Shown: positions 16,306 through 24,888 of the stretch, in pieces
Layout of the letters: each line of letters begins with the position of its first letter
How positions within the stretch are numbered: the first letter of the stretch is position 1
The notes under the pieces: generated by a model
Database searches by the model: none
What the model was told of the DNA's origin: nothing
Seen by the model: the letters and a program-made list of their open reading frames with translations, nothing else
Origin: JAWLEP01 sp964553045
GTDB taxonomy: Bacteria > Fermentibacterota > Fermentibacteria > Fermentibacterales > JCC-6
Length of the DNA: 64,000 bases
NCBI GenBank assembly: GCA_964553045.1
Contig: CAZKJG010000008.1
Location: forward strand, 1 to 64,000
Direction of reading: 5' to 3'
Program-made: the position numbers and the translations under genes

Positions 16306-17367
16306 TTAGAGTGCCAGCTCCAGCAGCCTCAGGGTGCCGTTGCGAAGATGGAGAAGCCTGACGGGAGAATCCGGGATCGTGATGAGCCCGGAGTCCATGT
16401 AGCGGCCCAGACCGGGCTGCGGCGTGGCCTTCTTCGTCTCGAAGGTGCTCCAGTCGATGAATCCGTTGTAGAGGGTGTCGACTCCCTCACGTGAGTATAT
16501 GTAGCTTCCGTCGGTCAGCCAGCGGTATATCGTCCAGCCGTCTACGGGCAGGGGGGCGAACCGGCCGTCGACGAAGAGCAGGCCGCTGGTGCCGTGGTAG
16601 GAGGCGGTCATGGCGTCGACGGTGACCCATCGCCGGATGCTTATGCCCGGGTAGGCGTCTCCTGCGGCTATCGTGCTGTCGGCCTCGGGCACCTCGGTGT
16701 CCAGCAGGACTATCACCGGGTTCTGGCGCTCGAGGACGACCCTGGGAGAGTACGGGCACCAGGTGTGCTCCACCGAGAGGTCGAGGTCGGGCAGGTTGTA
16801 CCGTGTGCCGTCGGAGGTGGATATCAGGTTGCAGGCGGGAAGCAGATCCAGGGCCATCTCGCTGGTGACGTAGTCGAGGTAGTGCTCGGCGTCGGGAGCC
16901 GAGCGGCTGAACCCGGTTCCGCTCACGTACCCGCCACCGTGCACCGGCTCGATGTTCTGGACGTCAGAGCTTCGGGTAAGGGCCAGGAGGGTGGCGCCGC
17001 TGCCGTCTTCGGCACAGCTCACGATCCCCACCGGGGCAGGAATGGACATTCCGTACATCTCCTCCACCGGCGGTACGAGATCGATGAAGACCAGAACCGT
17101 TCCCGCGGCTTCGGCAAGCCTCCTGACAGTGCCGGTGCCGGCCCATCCGGTCTCTGCAGGGTCGAAGTCCATGGTCCAGGGGTACGTTTCCGAAGAGAGC
17201 ATGCTGTAGCCGAAGACGGAGTCGCCTCGGGCGCAGAGGACTGTCTGCGAAGAAACGGCGCAACATGCTGTTACGTCCTCGACTATGATGCTGTCTGAGG
17301 CCAGGGCTGACGAGGTGCCCGGCAGCAGGGCGACCAGGGCTATGCAGATGGCTTTCAAACGATTCAT
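16306..17367 (-). CDS. Exported protein of unknown function
   Basis: 353 residues from the ATG at 17367. Residues 1-23 form a signal peptide (MNRLKAICIALVALLPG, ending SSALA). The mature protein is acidic and beta-rich with short repeats of the type V.....Y....W. It contains two cysteines right after the signal (ACCAVS), which could become acylated or disulfide-bonded. It resembles a secreted WD- or propeller-like protein only in composition. No enzyme motif recognised. It stands alone between the SLC13 gene, which reads the same way 82 bp further on, and the divergent cyclic-nucleotide-binding protein. Confidence 0.6.
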   Translation of the reverse strand: MNRLKAICIALVALLPGTSSALASDSIIVEDVTACCAVSSQTVLCARGDSVFGYSMLSSETYPWTMDFDPAETGWAGTGTVRRLAEAAGTVLVFIDLVPPVEEMYGMSIPAPVGIVSCAEDGSGATLLALTRSSDVQNIEPVHGGGYVSGTGFSRSAPDAEHYLDYVTSEMALDLLPACNLISTSDGTRYNLPDLDLSVEHTWCPYSPRVVLERQNPVIVLLDTEVPEADSTIAAGDAYPGISIRRWVTVDAMTASYHGTSGLLFVDGRFAPLPVDGWTIYRWLTDGSYIYSREGVDTLYNGFIDWSTFETKKATPQPGLGRYMDSGLITIPDSPVRLLHLRNGTLRLLELAL

Positions 17368-17457
17368 AACCTGACTATATACAACGGCCCTCCCCTGCGA
17401 AAAGGCCCGGCGGACGAGCCGGCGCAAGAACCCCGCAGGGAAGACGGTATCCGCGAC

Positions 17458-17534
17458 GCTCGCCGGCCGGGGGTTGCGCGGCCGCCGGCGAGCAAAGAGT
17501 ATTGACAGGTGCGAGCGCGGGCCCTGGGGCCCGC
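17458..17534. other. Two strong palindromes in the divergent intergenic region
   Basis: GCTCGCCGGC at 17458-17467 pairs perfectly with GCCGGCGAGC at 17484-17493 (16-nt loop). GCGGGCCC-TG-GGGCCCGC at 17517-17534 is a perfect 8-bp palindrome. A TTGACA lies at 17502-17507 between them but has no fitting -10 box. They may be operators or leader structures for the exported-protein and cNMP-binding genes. Confidence 0.4.
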
Positions 17535-17623
17535 CGGGTCGAAGGCACAGCTGCGAGCCGGTGCCCGAAGGCCGGCCGTGACCGTAACCTATTCCGCAAG
17601 CAAGGCTACCGAAGGAGGTTGGG

Positions 17624-18151
17624 ATGCCGCTTGAGGGCAGCGTCTTTGAAGCAGTGGACTTCCTGGGAGAGGACCGTTTCAGGGAGGTTTGCGATGAGAG
17701 GGAGGTCGGCGAGGGCGAGATCATCGTACAGCAGGGCGGCAGCGGCACCGACCTCTACGTGGTGGACGAGGGCCGCTTTCTGGTCAGCGACACCGCCGGC
17801 GAGGGGTTCGTGCTCGCCACCCTTACCTCCGGGGACGTGTTCGGGGAGATGGGCTTCCTTCGGGGAGGCAGCCGCTCAGCGGAGGTGAAGGCGGCATGCC
17901 CCGGCAAGGTCCTCGTCTTCTCCCGCCAGGCCTTCGCGTCCAGCTTCGACGCCGACCCGCTCCTGGCCGCCAGGATACTGGGAACACTGGCCCGTCTTCT
18001 GGCGGACCGGCTCAACCAGGCGGACTCCACCCTCAGCCTCCTCTCCGACAACAGCGAGGCCAGGGAGCTCTACGAGGTTCGCCGTCTGATGCGGGAGATG
18101 AAGATATCCATACATCGTCAGCTCACGTCGGCCGGGGAGGAATCTCAGTAG
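17624..18151 (+). CDS. Stand-alone cyclic-nucleotide-binding domain protein
   Basis: 175 residues. Residues about 10-125 form a cNMP-binding beta-roll: GEIIVQQGGSGTDLYVVDEG, then the phosphate-binding cassette GEMGFL (74-79) with R84 and A86 in RSAEV. R84 is the residue that binds cyclic phosphate, so ligand binding looks intact. The remaining 50 residues are a helical segment; there is no DNA-binding helix-turn-helix as in CRP. Such proteins act as regulatory subunits or small sensors. A putative cAMP source, the cyclase/AAA protein, lies 6 kb away. AGGAGG precedes the ATG. Confidence 0.82.
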   Translation: MPLEGSVFEAVDFLGEDRFREVCDEREVGEGEIIVQQGGSGTDLYVVDEGRFLVSDTAGEGFVLATLTSGDVFGEMGFLRGGSRSAEVKAACPGKVLVFSRQAFASSFDADPLLAARILGTLARLLADRLNQADSTLSLLSDNSEARELYEVRRLMREMKISIHRQLTSAGEESQ

Positions 18152-18678
18152 GGTCGGTCACCTCACTGGAGAGGCTGCTTTCCGCCCTAGAGCCCCTGGC
18201 GGCCGACGGGCTGCGCTGGCGCGACCCTGACACCGGCATAGGCGTAAGGCTGCACCCCCTGTCCGGGGAGCGTCTCTGGATTCTTCCCCTGGATGTCACC
18301 GAGGCCGCCAGGAGGGCCGTGCTCTCGGCCCTGGGACGGCGGTCGGGGCCCATCTGCGACCTGCTGCTGGTCCTGCTTCGGGAGTCGGCGCCGGTGGTGT
18401 GCGCCGCGGAGCTGAAGGGAAGGAACATCACCCGCGGCCTGACCCAGCTGCTGGCGGTCTCCGAAGACCTTCTGTCCGCACCGGGAAGGCGATCCGATCG
18501 TGGCTTCCTGCTGCGTGCCTGCCTGCTCTCCACCTCCTCCGAGCCGGGAGGGCGCCACTACCGAAAGAGGAGGAGCCGGCTGGAAGGGCTTCTGGGAGCG
18601 GACTCCGTCCTGGTGAAGACCGGCCTTCCCTCCAGGACGGAGCTGGACGTGACCCGGTTTCTGAGAAGCGGCCGATAG
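18148..18678 (+). CDS. Unknown protein with PD-(D/E)xK-like pattern and no canonical start codon
   Basis: The frame encodes about 175 residues of convincing protein up to the TAA/TAG-free end at 18678 (TAG). There is no ATG, GTG or TTG in frame between 17899 and the conserved part. A GGGGAGG at 18134-18140 precedes an ATC at 18142 and a GTA at 18148; I give the latter only as a nominal start. From that numbering, D71 in ICDLLLV, E88 and K90 in AAELKGRN, and Q100 in LTQL match the spacing D...ExK...Q of restriction-endonuclease-like folds. It overlaps the end of the cNMP-binding gene. It may need a rare start or a -1 frameshift from that gene. Confidence 0.5.
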   Translation, partial: VGSVTSLERLLSALEPLAADGLRWRDPDTGIGVRLHPLSGERLWILPLDVTEAARRAVLSALGRRSGPICDLLLVLLRESAPVVCAAELKGRNITRGLTQLLAVSEDLLSAPGRRSDRGFLLRACLLSTSSEPGGRHYRKRRSRLEGLLGADSVLVKTGLPSRTELDVTRFLRSGR

Positions 18679-18687
18679 GACAGGGGC

Positions 18688-19917
18688 TCAGCCCCCGGCG
18701 GCGTCTTCCATGGCCTCCAGCACCGACCGGGCGCTGCGGGAGGCATCGAACATCCTCCGCGCCCTCTTTCGGGCGGCCTCCGCCATTCGCTCCATCTCGG
18801 AGGGGTGGTCCGCCGCCCACTCCAGGCTGTCCGTCAGGGAGGCCGGGTCTCCCGGCTCGGCCAGAAGGCCGGTCTCACCGTGAACCACCAGCTCGGGTAT
18901 GCCGGAGAGCCGCGTGGACACGATGGGGACTCCCATGGCGGCGGCTTCCATCAGGCTCACCGGTATGCCGTCCATGTCCCCGTCCCTGGCCCTGGTAGAG
19001 GGCATGATGCACAGCTCGGCCGACGCCAGCCTCTCCAGGGTCTCCCCGGAGGACATCTTTCCCGGAAAGGCCAGCATTCCGTCCAGGGGCCCGCCCTCCA
19101 CAGCGCGCCGGTAGCAGTCGAGCCTCCGGCCTTCCCTGTCGCCGCCTACGACGGTGCAGTCCAGTCGCCGCCCCCGCCGGCGAAGCAGCCTGGCCGCATC
19201 CAGCAGCACGTGAATCCCCTTCTTCTCCGTCAGCCCGCTGGCAATGCACACCTGCCCCCCGCGCTCCTCGGGGCGTCTTCTCGCGGGAAGCCGGTCCGGG
19301 TCCACGCCCAGGCGGATCACCCGGGTCCTGTCGGACACCCCGGGCCCCAGGAGATCCTCCAGGAACTCGGCGTTGTACTGCGAGATCGTGATTACGGCGT
19401 CGGCGGCCTCCAGGACCTCCCCCAGCCTCTGTACGCTCTGGGGAACGAAGATGTCCCGGGCGTGGGTGGTCACGGTGAAGGGCAGGCCCAGGATCGAGGC
19501 CGCCCAGGAGGCCACGTGGGCGGCGTCCTGGGCGAAGTGCGCGTGCAGCAGGTCGGGTTCCCGCTCCCTCAACTCGTCGGCCACCATCGCTCCGGCGCAC
19601 ATGTACCGGAAGCATCCGGTCTCCAGCGCCCGGCGCAGCAGCGACAGCAGGCGCAGGGGCGAGCGGAGGAGCGTCCGCAGCAGTACCGGACCGCAGCGGC
19701 CGAGGAGCGCTCCGGCGCCGCACCGCATCGTGCCGCGGAGCGAAAGCAAGATCGACTCCCCGTCAGCTACATCCTCCTCGGCGATTCCCTTCCAGTAGTC
19801 GGCCCGGGGGGAGTCCGACGGCAGTAACACCAGGGGACGGCAGCCGCTCTCCCTCAGGCCCTGCAGCTCCCTTCGAACGTAGGTGGGCAGGAAGTCCAGG
19901 ACGTATGCCGGTCTCAC
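18688..19917 (-). CDS. Glycosyltransferase family 4
   Basis: 409 residues, GT-B fold. The donor-binding C-terminal half is recognisable by CIASGLTEKKGIHVLLDA (about residues 210-227) and the family acidic motif region PSTRARDGDMDGIPVSLMEAA (about 306-326). There E-x7-E is represented by D/E residues around DGIPVSLMEA, then IVSTRLSGIPELV. The N-terminal half carries HAHFAQDAAHVA. The start is GTG, overlapping the previous stop (GTGA). It is the third of three co-directional glycosyltransferases, so it probably acts on a surface glycan; substrates unknown. Confidence 0.85.
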   Translation of the reverse strand: MRPAYVLDFLPTYVRRELQGLRESGCRPLVLLPSDSPRADYWKGIAEEDVADGESILLSLRGTMRCGAGALLGRCGPVLLRTLLRSPLRLLSLLRRALETGCFRYMCAGAMVADELREREPDLLHAHFAQDAAHVASWAASILGLPFTVTTHARDIFVPQSVQRLGEVLEAADAVITISQYNAEFLEDLLGPGVSDRTRVIRLGVDPDRLPARRRPEERGGQVCIASGLTEKKGIHVLLDAARLLRRRGRRLDCTVVGGDREGRRLDCYRRAVEGGPLDGMLAFPGKMSSGETLERLASAELCIMPSTRARDGDMDGIPVSLMEAAAMGVPIVSTRLSGIPELVVHGETGLLAEPGDPASLTDSLEWAADHPSEMERMAEAARKRARRMFDASRSARSVLEAMEDAAGG

Positions 19918-21224
19918 CGGCCTCTGCCCCCTCTCCTGCGGCCTTTCGCAACCGCATCGAGGAACTCCGCCATTCTCCGCATGACGCGGCGGGCGTCCAG
20001 CAGGCGCTTCACCTCGCCGGGGTCCGCCGGCCCCAGCATGTCTCCCCTCAGCCAGTCATCGTAGGCCCTTGCCAGGCATTGCGCCACGGCCGGGGGGCGG
20101 GGGGGGCAGGTATAGCCGGCATCCAGCCTCTCCACAAGCCCCGTCATGTCCCCCGGGGGAGCCACCGCCATCACCGGCCGCCCCACCCGCATGTACTCGG
20201 CCAGCTTGGAGGAGCACTTGAGTCCCGCTCCCGGCAGCGGCGGCACCATGGTCAGCAGCAGGTCGGAGTCCGCCTGCAGCCGCGGGACACGGCGGAAGTC
20301 CACGGGACCGGGGACCTCCACAAGGTCCTCCAGGCCGAGTTCGACGGGGAGGCCGGCAAAGGCCGGCTCCATTGCACCGACCAGCCGCACCCGCAGCCGG
20401 GCGTGGGGTCTGGCGTCCAGGAAGTGCCTCAGCCCCCGAAGGAAGTGCTCGGGGGTCTGGTTGGCGAAGAAGCTGCCTGTGTAGGTGATCACCATCTCCT
20501 CCCCGTCCGGTGGGGGGCCGGCGGCCGGCGTCACCCTGCGGGGGTCGTATGCGTTGGGGGCCACGTGAACCGGCGGGCAGGCCGGCCCGTACGCCCGCCG
20601 GAAGTAGTCGGCCGACCCCCGGGTCGTGGCCACGATTCCATCTGCAGTGCGTACGGTTCGAGCCTCCATCACGGCCTCGATCCTGCGGTTGGCGTGCGAA
20701 GGCCAGCTGACGTAGGCGTCCTCCAGCCAGAGGTCGCCGAAGAAGCATACGCAGGGCAGGCGGGTGCGGGAGGCCACCGCCAGGGCGTGGAGGTGCAGGG
20801 AATGGTGAGGGCCGAAGGACATCACGGCCCGGGCGCCGCCGGCCCTGGCCAGTCTTACTCCCTCTCCCACCAGCTTCCATCGCCAGAGGGCCAGCCTGTC
20901 GGGCACCAGAACCCAGCTCTCCAATAGCCTTCGAAGACGTCTGCGCAGAGTCCCCGGAGTCCGGGCCCGGCCGCTGTTGGAACTACCGCCGCCTCGGGAC
21001 GAACCCGGCAGCCCGGGCTCGGGGACCCTGCGGACCACCATGTCCCCCGGCAGCAGGTCTCCGTGGTCGCCGGCGGTCGCGGCCATTCCCCGCGGGCTCT
21101 CGGCGGTTACCACCAGAGGCTTCCATCCGGCCGGAGGCAGGTAGCGGGACATGTTCAGCACCACCGGAGTCCCCCCGGTGGAGAGGGGAGGGAAGGTATA
21201 GGTCAGAAGAAGGAACCTGTTCAC
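19914..21224 (-). CDS. Glycosyltransferase family 4-like
   Basis: 436 residues, GT-B fold. The N-terminal domain begins LLTYTFPPLSTGGT, the usual GT4 glycine-rich loop, and contains SFGPHHSLHL (the 'G.hh' acceptor-side motif). The C-terminal domain shows MVITYTGSFFANQTPEHFL, then LLLTMVPPLPGAGLKCSSKLAEYMRVGRPVMA, where K and E of the nucleotide-sugar site are recognisable. A Ser/Gly/Arg-rich linker occurs near residues 75-95. The GTG start overlaps the stop of the upstream glycosyltransferase (GTGA). Confidence 0.83.
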   Translation of the reverse strand: MNRFLLLTYTFPPLSTGGTPVVLNMSRYLPPAGWKPLVVTAESPRGMAATAGDHGDLLPGDMVVRRVPEPGLPGSSRGGGSSNSGRARTPGTLRRRLRRLLESWVLVPDRLALWRWKLVGEGVRLARAGGARAVMSFGPHHSLHLHALAVASRTRLPCVCFFGDLWLEDAYVSWPSHANRRIEAVMEARTVRTADGIVATTRGSADYFRRAYGPACPPVHVAPNAYDPRRVTPAAGPPPDGEEMVITYTGSFFANQTPEHFLRGLRHFLDARPHARLRVRLVGAMEPAFAGLPVELGLEDLVEVPGPVDFRRVPRLQADSDLLLTMVPPLPGAGLKCSSKLAEYMRVGRPVMAVAPPGDMTGLVERLDAGYTCPPRPPAVAQCLARAYDDWLRGDMLGPADPGEVKRLLDARRVMRRMAEFLDAVAKGRRRGGRGR

Positions 21225-22495
21225 GGCCGGCCGGCCAGCTCACCGTAGAGGGCCAGCAGCCTCTTCCGCTGAACCTCCCAGTTGTGCCTGTCCAGGGCGG
21301 CGGTGCGCCCGCGGCGGCCCATCGCCCCCCTGGCCGCCGGGTCCATCTCCGCCAGGCCGCCCAGGGCCCGGGCGATCTCCCTCGGGCTCTCCGGGTCCAC
21401 CAGCAGTCCGCAATCGGTCTGGCCTATCACCCGTCCCATCTCGGGGAAGTCGCTGGCAACGATGGGAATTCCCGCCATCATGTACTCGTAGAGCTTGTTC
21501 GGCAGGGAGTAGTAGTGGTTCAGGCAGGTGTTGCGGAAGAGTATGAGGCCGGCGTCCGCAGCCACGGTGAGGGCCGGAAGCTCCTCGGAGGGCACGGGCG
21601 GGTGGAAGCGCACCACGTCGTCAACCCCCATCTCCCTGGCCATCCTGGGGAGCGTGCCCTGCCAGGCGTCATGTCCCACTATGGCCACGTACGCCCCGCT
21701 CCCCCTCAGCATGGCTGCGGCCTCCAGCAGCTGCTCCAGCCCCCGCTCTGGGCAGATGACCCCCTGGTAGAGAGCCACGAAGGCGCCCCGGGGGATTCCC
21801 AGCCGGCCACGGAGGTCCCGGGGGGCGGGAAGCGTCTCCAGCCTCGGAGTGCTGTTCTCCACTATGGCCATCCGCCTTATCGAGTCCGGATACATCCGCC
21901 GCATGGCCCGTCCCCGGGATGGCGTAACCGCAATAACGGCGTCGGCCCTGGGCAGGAGGAGTTGCTCGGTCAGCCGGTAGCGGAGCCTGTCCAGCGGGGG
22001 CGTGGAGATCATGTAGCGGGAGGACTCCAGCCACAGCTCGTGGGCGTCGTAGACCAGCCCGGCCCCCAGCGCGCCAGCGGCCAGGGCGCCCACCAGCAGG
22101 GCGTCGAGGTCGTGGGCGTGGTAGATGTCCGCCCTCGCGGACACCGCCCCGGCCAGCAGCCGGATCTCCCACGGCAGGCTGCGCTTGGCGTCGGTAAGCG
22201 CCCTGCGGAGCCGGTTGCGCCTCAGCGCCCGGATCAGCCGCGCCCGCGGCGAGCGGTCTTCATCGGAGGATGCGTGTACGACCTTCCGGCGCAGCGCTCT
22301 GCGGGCCGAAGAGTCCTTCGGCGGACGCAACACCCTCCCCCCCCGCCACGTCTCCCGGGGAGGGTGCCCCTCCTCGGGCTTGGCCACCACGGTAACCGTG
22401 TATCCGGCCCCGTGCAGCGCCAGAGCCTCCTTCTTCACCCTGGCGTCGTTCCAGAGCTGGTTCTTCACGATCATGCACACCCGGGTGTCCGGCAA
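21221..22495 (-). CDS. Glycosyltransferase family 4
   Basis: 424 residues if started at the TTG at 22495, which has GGGGGAG just upstream; GTG at 22480 and ATG at 22474 are alternatives. Protein-like sequence begins with VCMIVKNQLWNDARVKKEA, the typical GT4 opening. IYHAHDLDALLVG and YDAHELW mark the acceptor domain. In the C-terminal half, LYQGVICPERGLEQLLEA and the motif NHYYSLPNKLYEYMMAGIPI (K and E of the donor site) are clear. It is the promoter-proximal gene of the three-glycosyltransferase operon. Longer starts are rejected because the upstream DNA looks like a promoter (TATATT on the minus strand at 22519-22524). Confidence 0.85.
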   Translation of the reverse strand: MPDTRVCMIVKNQLWNDARVKKEALALHGAGYTVTVVAKPEEGHPPRETWRGGRVLRPPKDSSARRALRRKVVHASSDEDRSPRARLIRALRRNRLRRALTDAKRSLPWEIRLLAGAVSARADIYHAHDLDALLVGALAAGALGAGLVYDAHELWLESSRYMISTPPLDRLRYRLTEQLLLPRADAVIAVTPSRGRAMRRMYPDSIRRMAIVENSTPRLETLPAPRDLRGRLGIPRGAFVALYQGVICPERGLEQLLEAAAMLRGSGAYVAIVGHDAWQGTLPRMAREMGVDDVVRFHPPVPSEELPALTVAADAGLILFRNTCLNHYYSLPNKLYEYMMAGIPIVASDFPEMGRVIGQTDCGLLVDPESPREIARALGGLAEMDPAARGAMGRRGRTAALDRHNWEVQRKRLLALYGELAGRP

Positions 22496-22558
22496 TCTCT
22501 CCCCCTTTTCGAAAACCGAATATATGGCCTGCGCCCCCGGCTCCGAAGGAGCCAGCTT

Positions 22559-22586
22559 TTGTGGGGCGGGGCGGGGCGAGTATGTT
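22559..22586 (+). promoter_or_regulatory. Weak candidate promoter for the plus-strand glycosyltransferase operon
   Basis: TTGTGG at 22559-22564 and TATGTT at 22581-22586 are 16 bp apart, 42 bp before the ATG at 22628. The match is moderate. A 6-bp stem-loop, GGCTCC-GAA-GGAGCC at 22539-22553 followed by AGCTTTT, lies just upstream. Confidence 0.3.
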
Positions 22587-22627
22587 AGCCCGGTCATGGG
22601 CGCTTTTTCGGGGAACGGACCGGGGTT

Positions 22628-23698
22628 ATGAGAGCGGCTTTCGTGATGGTGGGAGACACGGATGTCCTCACCGGCGGATACGTGTTCAACTTCAGGATGG
22701 CGGAGGCGCTGCGGGAGGCCGGCCACCGGGTGGACGTGCTCCACTACCGGACCCTGCCGCCGGAGGTCATGGACCGGCCGCTGAGGAGGGCCCGATACGT
22801 GGCCGGGGAGCTGAAGCGGACCCGGCCTGACCTGCTCATCGCGTCCAAGAGCTACAAGGTCATGCTTCCCCTGGCGCTGGCCCGCGGCCTGCCGGCGGCC
22901 CCCCTGCTCTACCTCGTTCATCATCTGGAGTGGCGGGACAGGGGTCTCTCCCGCGGCCCGCTGGCCAGGCGCATGGTCGTGCGCGGACTTCTGCGCCGGG
23001 CGGACGCGGTCTGGGCCAACAGCCTCTCCACCGCCCGGGACCTGGAGGCGCTGGGAGTCGGCCCGGGCAGCAGCGTCACGGTGATACCGCCCGGCTTCGA
23101 GAGGCCGGAGCAGCCCCTTCCCGACCGCAGCCGGAGGGTGGGCCCGCCGCGTATCCTCACGGTGGGCGCCGTGTGCCCCCGGAAGGCCCAGGTGGAGCTG
23201 GTCAGGGCCTGCGCCCGGCTGGGCGACAGAGACTTCGAGCTTTCCGTGGTGGGCGGAGGGTCCGATGAGGCCTACGAGGCCGAGCTGCAGGGGGAAATAG
23301 CCAGGCTGGGCCTGGAGGACAGGGTCAGCCGCGCGGGCCACCTGGAGCGGGACGAGCTGTACAGGGAGTACGCGGAGTCGGACCTGCTGGCCCAGGCCTC
23401 CTCCTGGGAGGGCTACGGAATAGCGCTGGCGGAGGCCATGTGGATGGGCCTTCCGGTGGTGGCCACCTCCGGTGGGGCCACCCCGGAGGTGCTGGGAGAC
23501 TGCGGAGCCGGCATACTGGTGGAGCCGGGGGACGTGGAGGCCATGGCCTCGGCCCTCGGAATGCTGCTCGACAGCCGGGAGGAAAGGCTGGTCATGGGCA
23601 GGGCCGCAAGGGTCAGGGCGGAGTCGCTGCCGGGCTGGAAGGAGGCCGGGGAACGTTTCGTGGAGCTGGCGGAGAGAACTGCGGAGGTGAGAGGATGA
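22628..23698 (+). CDS. Glycosyltransferase family 4
   Basis: 356 residues. The acceptor half has TGGYVFNFRMAEALREAGH; the donor half begins ILTVGAVCPRKAQVELVRA (about residue 178). The catalytic-region motif SSWEGYGIALAEAMWMGLPV (about 258-277) contains the E-x7-E pair of retaining GT4 enzymes. It is divergent from the three-glycosyltransferase operon and overlaps the aspartate kinase gene by 4 bp (ATGA). It probably builds a lipid-linked or surface glycan, consistent with UppP two genes downstream. Confidence 0.87.
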   Translation: MRAAFVMVGDTDVLTGGYVFNFRMAEALREAGHRVDVLHYRTLPPEVMDRPLRRARYVAGELKRTRPDLLIASKSYKVMLPLALARGLPAAPLLYLVHHLEWRDRGLSRGPLARRMVVRGLLRRADAVWANSLSTARDLEALGVGPGSSVTVIPPGFERPEQPLPDRSRRVGPPRILTVGAVCPRKAQVELVRACARLGDRDFELSVVGGGSDEAYEAELQGEIARLGLEDRVSRAGHLERDELYREYAESDLLAQASSWEGYGIALAEAMWMGLPVVATSGGATPEVLGDCGAGILVEPGDVEAMASALGMLLDSREERLVMGRAARVRAESLPGWKEAGERFVELAERTAEVRG

Positions 23699-24888
23699 GA
23701 CGTCTGGCCGTCGTGAAGTTCGGCGGCACTTGCCTGGGCGGTGAAGAGGAGCGGGGGCTCTCGGCCCGCCGCTGCGTCGAGCTGCTGGAGGACTACGAAA
23801 GGCTGGTGGTCGTGGTCTCGGCCATGGGCCGTCGTGGAGACCCCTACGCAACCGACTCCCTGCTGGGCCTGGCCCCGGAGGCTACCCCTCCGGAGAGGGA
23901 CGCCCTGATGGCCTGCGGCGAGCTGATATCGGCATCCGTGATGGCCGCGCACCTGCGACGGATGGGTGTGGAGGCCAGGGCCCTCAGCGGCCCCGAGGCC
24001 GGCATAGTCACCGACGGTGTGGAGGGCGACTCCCGCATAGAGTGCGTCTACCTCGAGCCCCTGAGCTGCGTCCTGGAGGAGAGCGGGGTGGCTGTGGTGG
24101 CCGGCTTTCAGGGACAGAGCCGCCAGGGCAGGGTAACCACACTGGGGCGGGGCGGCAGCGACTCCACCGCGCTGGCCCTGGCGTCGGCGCTGGAGGCGGA
24201 CGAGGCGATTCTCTACAAGACGGTGGAGTCCGTCTACACGGCGGACCCTGGCATGGTCCCGCAGGCCCGGCCCATAAGGCGAATAAGCGCCGAAGATCTG
24301 CGTCAGATGGCCTGGCAGGGCACCAAGGTGGTGCACCCCCGGGCAGCCGAGATCTCGGCCGAGGCGGGCGTGCCCATACAGGTCCGGTCCCTGCGCACCG
24401 GAGGCGTGGTCACGGAGATAGCCCCCTGCGTCCTGGACTCCGGCAGATACATCACGGGAGTGGCCTCGGGACCGGAGGTCACCCAGGTCCGGGTATGGCA
24501 GGACGGCTCCGGCTCGCGAGCGGATTTCTTCTCGAGCGTCTTCTGCCGGGTGGCCGGTGCGGGGATCTCCATGGACATGTTCTCGGTGGTGGACGGCACG
24601 GCCATGTTCACCGTGGCCACCGGCGCCGCCGGCCGGGTGGAGGAGCTGCTCGCCGGGAGCGGCTGCGGCATGCGAATGCTGGGCCCCTGCGCCAAGGTCT
24701 CCATAGTGGGAGCCGGCATGCACGGCATGCACGGCGTAATGGCCAGGTTCTCCTCCGCTCTGGCGGCGGAGGGCATAGACATGCTGCAGACCGTAGACTC
24801 CCACGCCACCATCTCGGCCCTGGTCCGCTTCGACGAGCGGGACCGGGCTCTGAACGCCCTCCACGGGGAGTTCCTGGAAGATGGGTGA
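23695..24888 (+). CDS. lysC: Aspartate kinase
   Basis: 397 residues. KFGGT at 8-12 is the nucleotide-binding signature of aspartokinases. VVSAMG, GFQGQSRQGRVTTLGRGGSDSTA and ILYKTVESVYTADPG complete the kinase domain (to about 250). Two ACT domains follow, the second with ISMDMFSVVDG and the repeat KVSIVGAGMHGMHGVMARF. It phosphorylates aspartate, the first step toward lysine, diaminopimelate, threonine and methionine; the ACT domains give feedback inhibition. The start is fixed by the ATGA overlap with the glycosyltransferase. No other amino-acid biosynthesis gene is nearby; diaminopimelate for peptidoglycan would explain the company of UppP. Confidence 0.9.
   Translation: MRRLAVVKFGGTCLGGEEERGLSARRCVELLEDYERLVVVVSAMGRRGDPYATDSLLGLAPEATPPERDALMACGELISASVMAAHLRRMGVEARALSGPEAGIVTDGVEGDSRIECVYLEPLSCVLEESGVAVVAGFQGQSRQGRVTTLGRGGSDSTALALASALEADEAILYKTVESVYTADPGMVPQARPIRRISAEDLRQMAWQGTKVVHPRAAEISAEAGVPIQVRSLRTGGVVTEIAPCVLDSGRYITGVASGPEVTQVRVWQDGSGSRADFFSSVFCRVAGAGISMDMFSVVDGTAMFTVATGAAGRVEELLAGSGCGMRMLGPCAKVSIVGAGMHGMHGVMARFSSALAAEGIDMLQTVDSHATISALVRFDERDRALNALHGEFLEDG

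Noticed and set aside
21221..23851. 876-codon minus-strand frame extending the glycosyltransferase upstream
   Set aside because: The N-terminal 450 codons are antisense to another glycosyltransferase and the promoter region; the real gene starts near 22495.
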